Shown piece after piece: positions 17,544 to 26,385 of a stretch of 64,000 bases of DNA. Numbering within the stretch: position 1 is the stretch's first letter; each line of letters starts with the position of its first letter. Where the stretch lies: assembly GCF_003952485.1 (NCBI RefSeq), contig NZ_CP034447.1, forward strand, positions 5,098,501 through 5,162,500. Reading direction: 5' to 3'. The position numbers and the translations under genes were made by a program. The notes under the pieces were generated by a model, which was not told the DNA's origin, searched no databases, and was given only the letters and a program-made list of their open reading frames with translations. This DNA is from Mesorhizobium sp. M1E.F.Ca.ET.045.02.1.1 (GTDB lineage Bacteria > Pseudomonadota > Alphaproteobacteria > Rhizobiales > Rhizobiaceae).

Positions 17544-18956
17544 GTGAGTTCAATTTGGTCCACCGCGCGCTGGGGGCGCGCAAGTTCCCCGGATTCTGAT
17601 CCGCGAGGGTGGCGGTCGTTCTTTCAACAAGACTATGATCGACTTCTATTTTCCACGCCGGTTCGCCGGCTTGCCGACAAGACGCAGGTTTGGCCAATGG
17701 AGGAAAATGACGGGGTTAGAACCCGTCTTACCCATTCGCACGAGGTGGCCAATCTCGCCCGGTCTATAGGATCGAGAATAACGGCTGATCGTGGCAGCTC
17801 CTTCTTCGGCGCAGACCTACATACGCACGTCCAACCCGTCCTTCTGGCAATTGGATTAGCGCACGACCTGGGCAACCCACCGTTTGGCCATCAAGGGGAG
17901 GCCGCCATCGGCAAGTGGTTCTCCCAACGCTCGGATTGGATCTTCACTCACGAGATGGAGGGCCATGAAGCGCAACTGGAGAAACCAGTACCACCCCACT
18001 TACATCGGGAATTCCTCAAGTTCGACGGCAATCCACAAGGGTTCCGCCTGGTGACACGCCTCCAGACGAACGTCGATCATGCGGGTCTCCACCTAACTGC
18101 AGGTACACTCGCCGCTCTGCTGAAATACCCGGTGAGTGCCAGCAACGTCGACCCGGACCACCTGGTGAACAAGAAATTTGGATACTTTGAATCCGAACGC
18201 GAGATTGTGGATTGGGTCCGTGCCGAAACCGGAATGGCCGAAGGGGAACGTCATCCGCTCACTTGGATCATGGAGGCTTGCGACGACATCGCGTACAGCA
18301 TCCTTGATGTGGACGACGTTATGAAAAAGAAGATCATATCTCCTGATGACGTCTTGGCGATCCTCCTCCACGACCCGCGCAGCTCATCCTCCGGGGCGGT
18401 TATGAAAACCCGAGACAGGTTTGCAAATGTCCAGGCGAGCGGGAGAGACGCCGACGTGGCGCGGGACATCAAGATCGGTTACCTCCGGGCCTACCTCATA
18501 GAGGAGCTGATACAGGAGGCGAGCAAGAGTTTCGTGGCATCGTCAGACGCCATATTGGCCAAAACCCATAATACGCCGCTTATGGAGGGCGTGGCGCTTT
18601 GCAGCGCGCTCAAAGACGTGGCAAAAAAGCACGCGTTTGCAAACCCGTCTGTCCTCAAGATGGAGGCTATCGGAGCTGCGGCGCTAGACGGCCTGATGAC
18701 GTTCTTCTGGCGTTCGATCAGCGACCGAAAAGACTTTGACGACATTGCGTCACGGCGGAATGGCGCCTTGGCAAAATACGGTTGGTCCATTGTGAGTTCG
18801 AACTATATTGAAGAGGCAGGCCGAAGCGGTTTAGGCTCAGGGGACGCATCGGCGATGCGGTATCGTGAATTGCGCTTGCTGACGGATATGGTGTCGGGCA
18901 TGACCGATTCGTTCGCTTTGAAGTTGTGGAAACAGATAAAGGAAATCCCGGAGTGA
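17544..18956 (+). CDS. dGTP triphosphohydrolase family HD-domain protein (dGTPase)
   Basis: A 470-residue protein starting at GTG after GGAGGGTGGGAA. The N-terminal RLADKTQVWPMEEND and RTRLTHSHEVANLARSIG are the dGTPase signature, and LAHDLGNPPFGHQGEAAI near residues 104-121 supplies the HD pair of the metal centre; a third aspartate is in ACDDIAYSILDVDD near 250. The family hydrolyses dNTPs to nucleoside and triphosphate. dGTPases are known to restrict phage by draining dNTPs, and this one is in an island beside a nucleotidyltransferase gene that it overlaps by four bases. Function in defence is inferred from context. Confidence 0.88.
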   Translation: MSSIWSTARWGRASSPDSDPRGWRSFFQQDYDRLLFSTPVRRLADKTQVWPMEENDGVRTRLTHSHEVANLARSIGSRITADRGSSFFGADLHTHVQPVLLAIGLAHDLGNPPFGHQGEAAIGKWFSQRSDWIFTHEMEGHEAQLEKPVPPHLHREFLKFDGNPQGFRLVTRLQTNVDHAGLHLTAGTLAALLKYPVSASNVDPDHLVNKKFGYFESEREIVDWVRAETGMAEGERHPLTWIMEACDDIAYSILDVDDVMKKKIISPDDVLAILLHDPRSSSSGAVMKTRDRFANVQASGRDADVARDIKIGYLRAYLIEELIQEASKSFVASSDAILAKTHNTPLMEGVALCSALKDVAKKHAFANPSVLKMEAIGAAALDGLMTFFWRSISDRKDFDDIASRRNGALAKYGWSIVSSNYIEEAGRSGLGSGDASAMRYRELRLLTDMVSGMTDSFALKLWKQIKEIPE

Positions 18957-19732
18957 CGGTCGCAGCAGAGCAGCGGATCGTGAAGCGGAGAATGGATGAG
19001 TACCTTTGGTGGGAAAAATCCGCCGCAAACGTGCGTCTGCGCTCCTTGCTTAAGAGGCATTTCCTTGATTTCGAGCGCGTTGCGATCGTCGGCGGGATGG
19101 TCAGGGACATTGCCCGAGCCGGAGGGCGAGGATTTCATTCCGACATCGACTTGGTGATAGAGGCGCCAGCCGCCGCCGTTGCCGAGATGGCGGCAAAGAA
19201 CGGCGCTCGGCGCAATCAATTCGGTGGTTATTCCTTCGTTGAGGAGGGGTGGAAGCTGGATTTTTGGGCCTTGGAGACGACTTGGGCGGCCAGGGAAGGG
19301 CACGTCGAGGTCAAGTGTCTGGAGGACATCACACGTTGCACCTTCTTTGATTGGGATGCGATCCTTTACGACCTGAAAGAGCGGAAAGTAATCTGCGGAG
19401 ACTCCTATCTGGACGGCGTCCGTCGGGGAAAAATGGATATCTGTCTGCTGCCCAACCCCTCCTATCTCGGAAATCTGTACAGGGCTGTTCAACGGATTCT
19501 CGCATGGGATCTGGAACCGGGCCCCAAGCTGAGAGCGTTCATAGAGAAGCATCTCGACGACGATGGGTTTCAGGGCCTCATTCGAGAGGAGATCAAGCGC
19601 GGCAAACGGACTTTCCTGCCCATGTTCGGGGATGCGCAGACATTGCGTCGGTTCCTAGCTAGCAAGGACGACCGCACGCGGATCGCTACTGTGTATGCGA
19701 AACAGATGAGCCTCCCTGGGATTGCCCACTGA
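18953..19732 (+). CDS. nucleotidyltransferase with poly(A)-polymerase/CCA-type head domain
   Basis: A 259-residue protein. VAIVGGMVRDIA near residue 45 followed by FHSDIDLVIE near 62 is the GG..RD and DxD arrangement of the class II CCA-adding/poly(A) polymerase head; no tRNA-binding body or HD domain follows, so it is much shorter than a true CCA enzyme (about 400). The start GTG at 18953 overlaps the dGTPase stop (GTGA) and is translationally coupled. Its last 47 bases overlap the convergent tniQ gene. A pairing of dNTP hydrolase and nucleotidyltransferase suggests nucleotide or RNA modification in defence. Substrate unknown. Confidence 0.75.
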   Translation: MTVAAEQRIVKRRMDEYLWWEKSAANVRLRSLLKRHFLDFERVAIVGGMVRDIARAGGRGFHSDIDLVIEAPAAAVAEMAAKNGARRNQFGGYSFVEEGWKLDFWALETTWAAREGHVEVKCLEDITRCTFFDWDAILYDLKERKVICGDSYLDGVRRGKMDICLLPNPSYLGNLYRAVQRILAWDLEPGPKLRAFIEKHLDDDGFQGLIREEIKRGKRTFLPMFGDAQTLRRFLASKDDRTRIATVYAKQMSLPGIAH

Positions 19733-21659
19733 GCGATCGGGATTTTCTTTGCAGCGCTGATTTTTCATAAGTCCACATCGATTGTGACTGGCCTTCGGCC
19801 TGGTCGATCAGGTCACGGCTGTAGAAGAAGGCGCCCACGACTCCCGGATCGAGCGCTGCTTCGATGCCGGCTACGCGCAGGATCAGGCGTACTTTCTTGT
19901 GATGCATTCCGGTCTTTTGGCAAAGCTCACCAAGCGAGACGAAGCGAGACTTGAACGCCTCGGCGCTATCCCGCGAGACCACGGGGATCATCCGCCTCGC
20001 ATCGGGGCTGAATTCCTCGACGAGCGTAAGGTAGCCTGCATCGATCAACCTGCTCACAACACGCTCATGCGTACCGGGAAGGAACCCCTCTGCTTCGGCC
20101 TTGGTGAGGTTGGTGCGCATTCCGTCCGAGCGCACAAGCCTCGTTACCTCGTCGGCGTCGAGCAGCAACGCCATATAGTCATGCCTGCCGGCCAGCCGTC
20201 CTTTCCAGGCGAGCTTTCCGTTGATGATCATGTCGAGTATGTCGGGAATGGTGCAGGTGGCCGCGCGGCGCGCGTCAGTGATGTCAACTTGACGTTCGGT
20301 CGGCTCGGAAACCTCCTGGGCGCCGTCGAACAGTCGCTCCCTCAGCCGCTCGACTTCGACCTTCGAGAAGCGGCGCTTCGCGTTCCGCCTACTGCCTGTC
20401 CCGGCAAGCCCGTCTAGGTGTCCGTGAGCGACCAGTTCCTTCAGGTGAATCCGGGGAACGCCAAGCAGTCGCTCGACTTCTGGCGCCGTGAGCGCGTCTT
20501 TCAACTCGGCGACTACGTGGCTGAAGTCATCGGATGTGACGAGGATACGGTGGTCCATCACCCCTGAATGATCCGAAGCCTCGTCGACGCCCATTCGCTT
20601 GAAAAGGCGACGGATGCTCAAAGCGTGCATTCCGGAATCGCGCGCTGCGGTCCGGACGGTGTGGACTTTGCGTTTGCCCGCTGGCTGACCAAGCACGTCT
20701 GTTCCCGGCTCGATCGGCATCGTCTCGAGCGCGAACCGTCGCACGGCGTCCCGCAGCTTGGCGTAAGCCGGATCGTCAACGGTCTTTTGCAGGAGTCCGT
20801 ATGCGTAGCCATACGTGTCTCGTGGCCCCCAGACTCCGCGGGTCGAGGCCTGTCCTCGGTTGAGCCTTTCGAGGAGCTCGTTCAGGGACGCCTCGCCAGC
20901 GCTGGCGATCCGAAACCCTTCGTCGGCAGCTTGCGCCCAGTCAGATGCCGCGAACCTTGCTACCCGGACTTTCGGCGGGTGGAGCGACGATACGCCCAGC
21001 GCCTCGCAAAAAGGAGCTGCGACGTAGAGGGGGAGGTCGTCGAGCCAGTTGTCGGACAAGCCATTCCCGCACAATCGGTCTTGAATCCAGGCCTGGAAAG
21101 GGGAGGCGGCCACGGTCACAGCCTGGTCGGCCGTCTGCCGCAGGGTAGGGAACAGGTTTTCCATGGTGCTGCTGAAATCGAACGGGGCGAAGGGAGTGCG
21201 CGCAGGATTCGCCTGCGTGAGGAAGACGTCATGCCGGGGGCAGGAGCGGAAATGGGAAATGGTCCATTGAAGCCGAAGCCAGGGCCTGCTGCGGACAGGT
21301 CCGTCGTATTGGCCCATATCCTCGAGGGTGCACCGCGGGCAGTAGCGGAAGTACGTCCGGTTGACCGTCAGCCGCATGAAGGTTTCGCCTGCGACTTCGT
21401 ACAGCTTGTCGGTTTTGCGGACAGGAGTGTACCGAAGCAAGCGCACCGGGTCGGCTCGCCCGAGGAGCGCGATGTCGCTCACGGTAGCGGCGAGCCCGAG
21501 GTCGAGGTTTCGCTGCCTGATGCTCATGTCGCGAAGCAGGCTCTTCAGCGACTGGCCATTCAGCGCGGCGAGCCGTGATGCGAACCCAGCCGCCGGCTCC
21601 AGCTCTTCAAGCTGGTAGGCGAATCCTAGCGGCTCGAGAGTCCGACTGTTCAAACTCAC
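19686..21659 (-). CDS. tniQ: TniQ/TnsD-like target-selection protein
   Basis: A 657-residue protein. The N-terminal TniQ domain has YFRYCPRCTLED (near residue 105) and SHFRSCPRHDVFL (near 135), the paired zinc-binding segments of the family, plus the early GFASRLAALNGQSL. The C-terminal two thirds are long, with several helix-turn-helix-like stretches (VERLLGVPRIHLKELVAHG near 395; LGELCQKTGMHHKKVRLIL near 600), as in TnsD/TniQ proteins that read a specific DNA target. It lies two bases after tnsC in the transposition operon. The attachment site it recognises is not evident. Its 3' end overlaps the convergent nucleotidyltransferase gene. Confidence 0.85.
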   Translation of the reverse strand: MSLNSRTLEPLGFAYQLEELEPAAGFASRLAALNGQSLKSLLRDMSIRQRNLDLGLAATVSDIALLGRADPVRLLRYTPVRKTDKLYEVAGETFMRLTVNRTYFRYCPRCTLEDMGQYDGPVRSRPWLRLQWTISHFRSCPRHDVFLTQANPARTPFAPFDFSSTMENLFPTLRQTADQAVTVAASPFQAWIQDRLCGNGLSDNWLDDLPLYVAAPFCEALGVSSLHPPKVRVARFAASDWAQAADEGFRIASAGEASLNELLERLNRGQASTRGVWGPRDTYGYAYGLLQKTVDDPAYAKLRDAVRRFALETMPIEPGTDVLGQPAGKRKVHTVRTAARDSGMHALSIRRLFKRMGVDEASDHSGVMDHRILVTSDDFSHVVAELKDALTAPEVERLLGVPRIHLKELVAHGHLDGLAGTGSRRNAKRRFSKVEVERLRERLFDGAQEVSEPTERQVDITDARRAATCTIPDILDMIINGKLAWKGRLAGRHDYMALLLDADEVTRLVRSDGMRTNLTKAEAEGFLPGTHERVVSRLIDAGYLTLVEEFSPDARRMIPVVSRDSAEAFKSRFVSLGELCQKTGMHHKKVRLILRVAGIEAALDPGVVGAFFYSRDLIDQAEGQSQSMWTYEKSALQRKSRSLSGQSQGGSSVSHTQ

Positions 21660-21661
21660 GA

Positions 21662-22708
21662 TTACTCGTCCTCCTCGATCAGGAAGAGGCCCGGCTCGAG
21701 GCTCATCCAGTCGTCGACAAGGAATGGGTTCATGTGGTCGTATCCCCTGGCCTGCGAATGGTCGATATAGGCGTGGGCGAAGTGTTCGCGGGTCAGGGTG
21801 GACGCCTCCCTAAATGCAGCCTGCTCGATCCCGGCGAGTACCACCTGCGCGATGCGCCCGTACTGATACCTGGCGACATGGGCGATGCGGTCTGGAAGGT
21901 CGCTCTCTGTGACTGCGCCATGGTTGAGCCCCGCTGCCTCGCACATAGCAGTGACGATGTTGAGGACCAGGATACGCTCACCGGGAAGGGTCACGCCCGG
22001 AAGGTGCAAATGCCGTGAGCGCCGTTCGATCTGCCGGTCAAGCTTGCCAAGCGCGGTGATGCCAGGCATTCCCGACATGAGAAAGCTCACCGGCCATGGT
22101 TCGTAATTCATCACTCCCTTGAGTGCCTTCCTGACGGCATCGCGTTCCTTGTCCGATTCAGTCAGCTTCAGCAGGTGCTGCGTCTCGTCGATATGGATCA
22201 GCAGGACTTTCCGCAGGTGCAGTTGCTCGGGCATGATGTCCCAGACCTCGCCCTGCTCGTACCTCCGGGTGATCTTGTATCCGGCCTGCTTGAGGATATT
22301 CAGCCCCAGAAACTTGAGCGTCGCAGGTCCCATCAGCGTGTGGCGGACAACCGGGTTGATTAGGCCGTACGATCTCTGAATCGGACCCAGGGTTTTGTTC
22401 TCCGCAAGCATACGTTTGACAAGTTCTGTCTTGCCCGCCCCGCTGTCCCCGGTGACGAAGAAGATGCGCCCGTCGTCTCGCCGGCCAGCTTTCTTCGCGA
22501 GCATCATCGTCACGAAGCGGGAAAGAAGGCTCTTGGCGACCCGGTCGCGCCTGCAGGGGACATAGACGCTCTTGGCCAGTTCCAGCACCGCTTTGGCGCG
22601 CTTCTCCTGATCGGACATGCGCGCGGAAATGGCGTCGAGAAAGTCGTCGTCGGAGGTCGAATCATCCCATTCCGGTTCCTGCTCGGCGGGTTTCGTGGTC
22701 CGCTTCAT
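21662..22708 (-). CDS. tnsC: TnsC/TniB-like AAA+ transposition regulator
   Basis: A 348-residue ATPase with Walker A GDSGAGKTELV near residue 90 and Walker B VLLIHIDETQHLL near 174, followed by FLMSGMPGI (sensor-type strand). The N-terminus is acidic (EWDDSTSDDDFLDA). TnsC/TniB polymerises on target DNA and links target recognition by TniQ to the transposase. Its start codon overlaps the tnsB stop by four bases, and tniQ begins two bases after its stop, so expression is coupled. Confidence 0.88.
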   Translation of the reverse strand: MKRTTKPAEQEPEWDDSTSDDDFLDAISARMSDQEKRAKAVLELAKSVYVPCRRDRVAKSLLSRFVTMMLAKKAGRRDDGRIFFVTGDSGAGKTELVKRMLAENKTLGPIQRSYGLINPVVRHTLMGPATLKFLGLNILKQAGYKITRRYEQGEVWDIMPEQLHLRKVLLIHIDETQHLLKLTESDKERDAVRKALKGVMNYEPWPVSFLMSGMPGITALGKLDRQIERRSRHLHLPGVTLPGERILVLNIVTAMCEAAGLNHGAVTESDLPDRIAHVARYQYGRIAQVVLAGIEQAAFREASTLTREHFAHAYIDHSQARGYDHMNPFLVDDWMSLEPGLFLIEEDE

Positions 22709-24954
22709 GCGTCTTCTCCGTCATCGAGGTTCAAGCTTCCGCCGAACGGCTTGCGTTTCGGCAAAGCTTCGTGATCTCGGATCGTGCGAGGTTGGTCAGT
22801 GTCGTCAGGTTTGCCGCGGCGCCGGGTCGCTGTTGCGACGAGTTCGCCCGGCTGGCCGCCGTCCGCTTCTTCGTCTGCATACTGGTCAGGACCGAGCGCA
22901 GCCTGGGCGGCGAAGCGGATCCGCTTCTCTAGCATATCCAAGGTCTTCTCCGTGACGACATGGCTCGGGACCGCCGCTCTGTCCATGACACCCCTCGATA
23001 GGTCCAGGAGATCCCGGTGCGCGCTGATGCGGATAGGCCTTCCCAACGCCTCCTCTTGCTTCAAGAGCTCACGGACAGCGCGTTTGGCGAGCAGGTGATC
23101 GGCCAGCGTCCTGCCCTTGAAACTGGGATCGACAGCAGGAACTCTCAGGAAGTGCCGGCTCTCAGGGATGCCCTCGATTCGTCCCCGGATGTGCTTGGGG
23201 ATCAAGACGTACACATGGCCGAGATCCTCCGGCTCGACGATGGCGTCTACCTTCTTCTGACCGACCTTCATGTGAAGCTCAGCCAGTTCCATCGAGTTGT
23301 ACGAGATGCCGACAGACTCGATCCCGTGCTTGGTGATCGACCTTTCCCTGCGCGTCAGCCCGAAGGCGACGGCCAGTTGTTCATCCGAGGGAGCAGGTGG
23401 CAGCCCCTGTTTGGCAAGTTCTTCCCACTGTGCGTAAGGAGTTCGCCCCTCGAGGCCGCGATGCGGCCTCATGTGGTAGTGGTCAACGATGAACCTGATC
23501 AGGCTCCTGTAGAACTCCCCGACGGTCAGCGAGGCAAGCTCTTCCGCCGGATAGTCGCCTTGCTTGACGACGTTGGAGAAGGAGCGTCCCGCGAAATAGC
23601 GGCAGAGCCGCTTGATGATCCTGAAGAACGCTTCGATCGTGCCTCGCTTGCGCGGATCCTGCTCAGGGACGACGCGCGGGACGCTGACTCGCGAGGCGGC
23701 TGTGTCGAATTCGCTGCGAAATACCGGGCCGCCGTCCGTGGCCAGGTTGAGTGGGCGGCCGTGCATGTGCCAGGACGCCATTGCTCCCGCAGCCTCGGCG
23801 AGCTCGCTCTTGTCGATCATGACCGACCTGAGGGCGCTCTTCGTCGCGGCGGTGGAGGGAGGGCCGAAGGCGAGGTTGAAGCCGACGATGGCTCTCGATG
23901 CGCAGTCGATCCCCGCCGTGAGGGTCGTTCGGATGCGCGGCACCAGGCTACGCTGTTTGGGCGTCAACGATTTCCAGAAACTTGACTTGGCGACGAGCGT
24001 GTGGAGATCGACCTCCCAGTCGTCCATCTCGACACGTCCCAAAGCCTGCGTGACTTGCAATCCCTTTCCGACGGGCGTGTATTTCCGAAAAGCGTAGTCG
24101 CTCCCTTTGCGCCCGGCGTCCACCATGAACGGATCGAGCAGGTGGATCTTGCGTCGGACGGCATTGTGGCTCGCGTACACCTGCTGGTGCTCGGGCAGGT
24201 TCTTGTTGATGTTGTACAAGGCAAGGTCCACGTCCTCGCAGATGTCGGCCATTCTGGGCTGCAGCAGGCTGGCGTATTTCCTGACCTCGATCGCGATCAC
24301 GTCGGCTGCGCGAGGGTCCAATTGGTTCCGGTTGCCGCATTCGGAGTAGTGGGGACGCAGGCTCTCCATACGGCAGTTGCCGTTGATAAAGCGCGCCAGC
24401 CATTTCTTCAGGGCGGAAGGGCTGGGATAGTCAAAGGCCTTGCGCACCTTGCCCTTAATCCTTCGCCCAGGCCGCCTGCGTTCTCCGAACGTGTCGAGGT
24501 ACCACCGATCCATAAGGTCGCGGTTTTCCTCGACGAACCGGGCGAAGTCATCAATGATACGGCGCGGGCGCCAACGCCCTTGCAGGTTCGTGGCGGCATC
24601 TAGGAAACGGATGCACCATTCCTTCTTCCACGCAAGAGTCCTGAGTTCTTCCTCCGACAGGTCGGTCAAGTCGGAGTCGTCGAACCGCACTCGCAAGATA
24701 GCCAAGGCCTTCGAATAGTAGCCCTCGTCGATCCGGATACGCTTCGACCGGATCAACGCGTTGATCTCGTTGTCGGACTTCACGACGAAGTAGTCTTCCG
24801 CGATCAGGTCACCTGTCACGGGCTGGAGCACGTGCGTGTCCTTGACCTTCCTTTCGACCCTGAAGGACTGGCCATCGATGAGCAGCCGATCGTGGCGGCC
24901 AAACAGATGGGCTCTCTCGGCTCTTGTTGCCGAGGCAGGATTCAATACTTTCAC
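22705..24954 (-). CDS. tnsB: TnsB/TniA-like DDE transposase
   Basis: A 749-residue transposase with an rve/RNase H-like catalytic core. The candidate catalytic triad is D in VEMDDWEVD near residue 312, D in LATDGGPVF near 406, and E in RGTIEAFFRI near 440. The N-terminal 200 residues hold DNA-binding helices, and a Mu-transposase-like C-terminal beta barrel and tail follow the core, with a C-terminal segment likely to contact TnsC. The GTG start follows GAGGGGGG. TnsB binds the element ends and performs strand transfer of the 3' ends. Confidence 0.9.
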   Translation of the reverse strand: MKVLNPASATRAERAHLFGRHDRLLIDGQSFRVERKVKDTHVLQPVTGDLIAEDYFVVKSDNEINALIRSKRIRIDEGYYSKALAILRVRFDDSDLTDLSEEELRTLAWKKEWCIRFLDAATNLQGRWRPRRIIDDFARFVEENRDLMDRWYLDTFGERRRPGRRIKGKVRKAFDYPSPSALKKWLARFINGNCRMESLRPHYSECGNRNQLDPRAADVIAIEVRKYASLLQPRMADICEDVDLALYNINKNLPEHQQVYASHNAVRRKIHLLDPFMVDAGRKGSDYAFRKYTPVGKGLQVTQALGRVEMDDWEVDLHTLVAKSSFWKSLTPKQRSLVPRIRTTLTAGIDCASRAIVGFNLAFGPPSTAATKSALRSVMIDKSELAEAAGAMASWHMHGRPLNLATDGGPVFRSEFDTAASRVSVPRVVPEQDPRKRGTIEAFFRIIKRLCRYFAGRSFSNVVKQGDYPAEELASLTVGEFYRSLIRFIVDHYHMRPHRGLEGRTPYAQWEELAKQGLPPAPSDEQLAVAFGLTRRERSITKHGIESVGISYNSMELAELHMKVGQKKVDAIVEPEDLGHVYVLIPKHIRGRIEGIPESRHFLRVPAVDPSFKGRTLADHLLAKRAVRELLKQEEALGRPIRISAHRDLLDLSRGVMDRAAVPSHVVTEKTLDMLEKRIRFAAQAALGPDQYADEEADGGQPGELVATATRRRGKPDDTDQPRTIRDHEALPKRKPFGGSLNLDDGEDA

Positions 24955-25010
24955 GCCTCCCCCCTCTTGTTGTTTTTCTTTTGCACTATCAAGCTTCCGT
25001 GATGAATCGA

Positions 25011-25631
25011 TTAACGGCGCCCTTCGCGGGCGCCGTGGTTGACAAGGATTGCTTGATCCTCAAGCCGGACGTTGGCAGGGACCGCCAGCAGGCCCTTCTG
25101 GATCAAGGTGACGGCCGCACGCCGGCCGCGCTCGCCAAGTCCGCTTGCTTGGGCAATCTCGCGGAGCGAAGTTCGAGCGGGCAGTTTTGGCAACGCAGCG
25201 GCCACGGTCGTCTGGGCTTCGAAGTCGTAGTCCGCTGCGTACGCCACGATGTCCTTGGCGTTCTCGATCTGTGCGAGGGTCAGGGCCTCCTCGGTGAAGA
25301 TGCGGAACTCGTCGGCAATGCGGTCGCCGACCTGTTCGCACACGAGCCGAAGGGTCTCGCGCAGGTCTTCATCGACGTCGATCTTGTACTTCACGGCATA
25401 CGCGATCCTGCCGCCCGGCGCCCGCTGGATGAAGTCGATCCAGCACGTGCGTCTCTGCCCATTCTGGAAAAATTGCACCTTCTGCTGCTCGCGCAGCTCC
25501 AGCGTCTCGGGTTTTGCGAGAAGAAAGTACGCTACCGATTCTTCGAGGCCACTCTCGTACCAGACCCTCCGCTTGCGGAACGGGTCGACGACGAAGCCGA
25601 CCTTGGAGTCGCGCTTCTTCGGCTGCGGCAC
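25011..25631 (-). CDS. tnsA: TnsA-like endonuclease
   Basis: A 206-residue protein with the TnsA N-terminal nuclease arrangement: YESGLEESVAYF supplies E30/E31, CWIDFIQ supplies D66, and IAYAVKYK supplies the lysine near 81-83. The C-terminal part is the winged-helix domain (RTSLREIAQASGLGERG, near 150-170). TnsA cuts the 5' ends of the element, making transposition cut-and-paste instead of replicative. Start is GTG at 25631. The first gene of the operon; tnsB follows after 56 bases. Confidence 0.85.
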   Translation of the reverse strand: MPQPKKRDSKVGFVVDPFRKRRVWYESGLEESVAYFLLAKPETLELREQQKVQFFQNGQRRTCWIDFIQRAPGGRIAYAVKYKIDVDEDLRETLRLVCEQVGDRIADEFRIFTEEALTLAQIENAKDIVAYAADYDFEAQTTVAAALPKLPARTSLREIAQASGLGERGRRAAVTLIQKGLLAVPANVRLEDQAILVNHGAREGRR

Positions 25632-25831
25632 ACGGTTGGCAACGCCGTCCTCAATTTCCAGGGCAGGGGCGTTCCGCCCCCAATCACGTGAAGCGTCATC
25701 GGTATGGACAAGCCCCCGCCCGAGCTACGGATGCTCTTCAACGGGTGGGCGAGGATAGGCCCGTGCCCGATCTTGAATCCGTGGCTGTAGTTCTTCAACG
25801 CTTCGGTTAGCAGCAGGTTATGGCAACGCAT
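25532..25831 (-). CDS. possible leader or truncated gene overlapping tnsA
   Basis: A 99-codon frame whose ATG at 25831 is preceded by a strong AAAGGGAAA ribosome site. The first 60 residues (MRCHNLLLTEALKNYSHGFK and on) look like genuine protein, while the last 33 are a shifted reading of tnsA. It may be the remnant of a gene interrupted where the transposition operon begins, or a translated leader that influences tnsA. I do not recognise it. Confidence 0.35.
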   Translation of the reverse strand: MRCHNLLLTEALKNYSHGFKIGHGPILAHPLKSIRSSGGGLSIPMTLHVIGGGTPLPWKLRTALPTVCRSRRSATPRSASSSTRSASGGSGTRVASKNR

Positions 25832-25865
25832 TTCAGTTTCCCTTTCTTGTCGGCGTGCGCATGCC

Positions 25866-25886
25866 AGCGGGCGGCGAGCGCCCGCT
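25866..25886. other. perfect 8-bp hairpin upstream of the tnsA region
   Basis: AGCGGGCG pairs with CGCCCGCT around GCGAG. It lies 35 bases before the leader ATG at 25831 on the minus strand and is followed to the right by further self-complementary stretches (CGAAGCC and GACCGCTTCG near 25960). No U-tract, so an RNA structure or protein site is as likely as a terminator. Confidence 0.4.
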
Positions 25887-26385
25887 AGCCGATGGAAGGG
25901 CGAACCAACACGGGCAGCGGCGGGGACTGCGCGACCGCTAAGTCGCGAAGCCTCACGCGCGAAGCCGCGGTTTGACCGCTTCGCCGTCGCTCGATAGTGA
26001 AGGGACCAAAAAGCCGGACTTGACGCCCGGCAGAACATACCGGGGCCTCAGCCCTGAGCTTCGCGGACCTTCCGCACAGCTATCGATATGTTCATCGTCA
26101 TAGTCATCTTTCCTCTTGGGCGGACCTGGTGAGACAGGCCCGCGAGTGGGAGGCGGATATAGCGTCGACAAGGAAGGTGCAAACGCTTTCTGAGAACTGA
26201 TTTGTCTTTTTGGCGAACTTGGTTAACGGCGTTTCCGCAAACGCGAGGGGCGTCAATGGATGGCAACCAAATTCTGATCGGCTGGTGACCCGGGTCTGTC
26301 GAGAACGACAGCGACAGGAACCGTTGACGTCTGCGAAACGACGCACGACCCTTGGCGAGTTCACACGTTAAGGGGAGCGAGAGAA
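25887..26385. other. non-coding region right of the transposition operon
   Basis: About 500 bases with no convincing gene. It contains structured segments near 25940-26000 and a 6-bp inverted repeat (CTGTCG, AGAA, CGACAG at 26296-26311) ahead of the next gene. In canonical Tn7 the transposon end lies beside tnsA, so an end with transposase sites is expected about here, but I could not pick out repeated sites by eye. Confidence 0.4.

Larger units (their letters stand above)
19686..25631 (-). mobile_element. Tn7-like transposition operon tnsA-tnsB-tnsC-tniQ
   Basis: Four leftward genes in the order tnsA, tnsB, tnsC, tniQ encode the endonuclease, the DDE transposase, the AAA+ regulator and a TniQ target-selection protein. 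The last three genes are tightly packed (four-base overlap, then a two-base gap). There is no tnsE and no CRISPR-Cas locus in the window. All four frames look intact. The true element is longer and should include the cargo to the left; I could not identify the terminal repeats by eye, so the span given is only the gene module. Confidence 0.85.
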
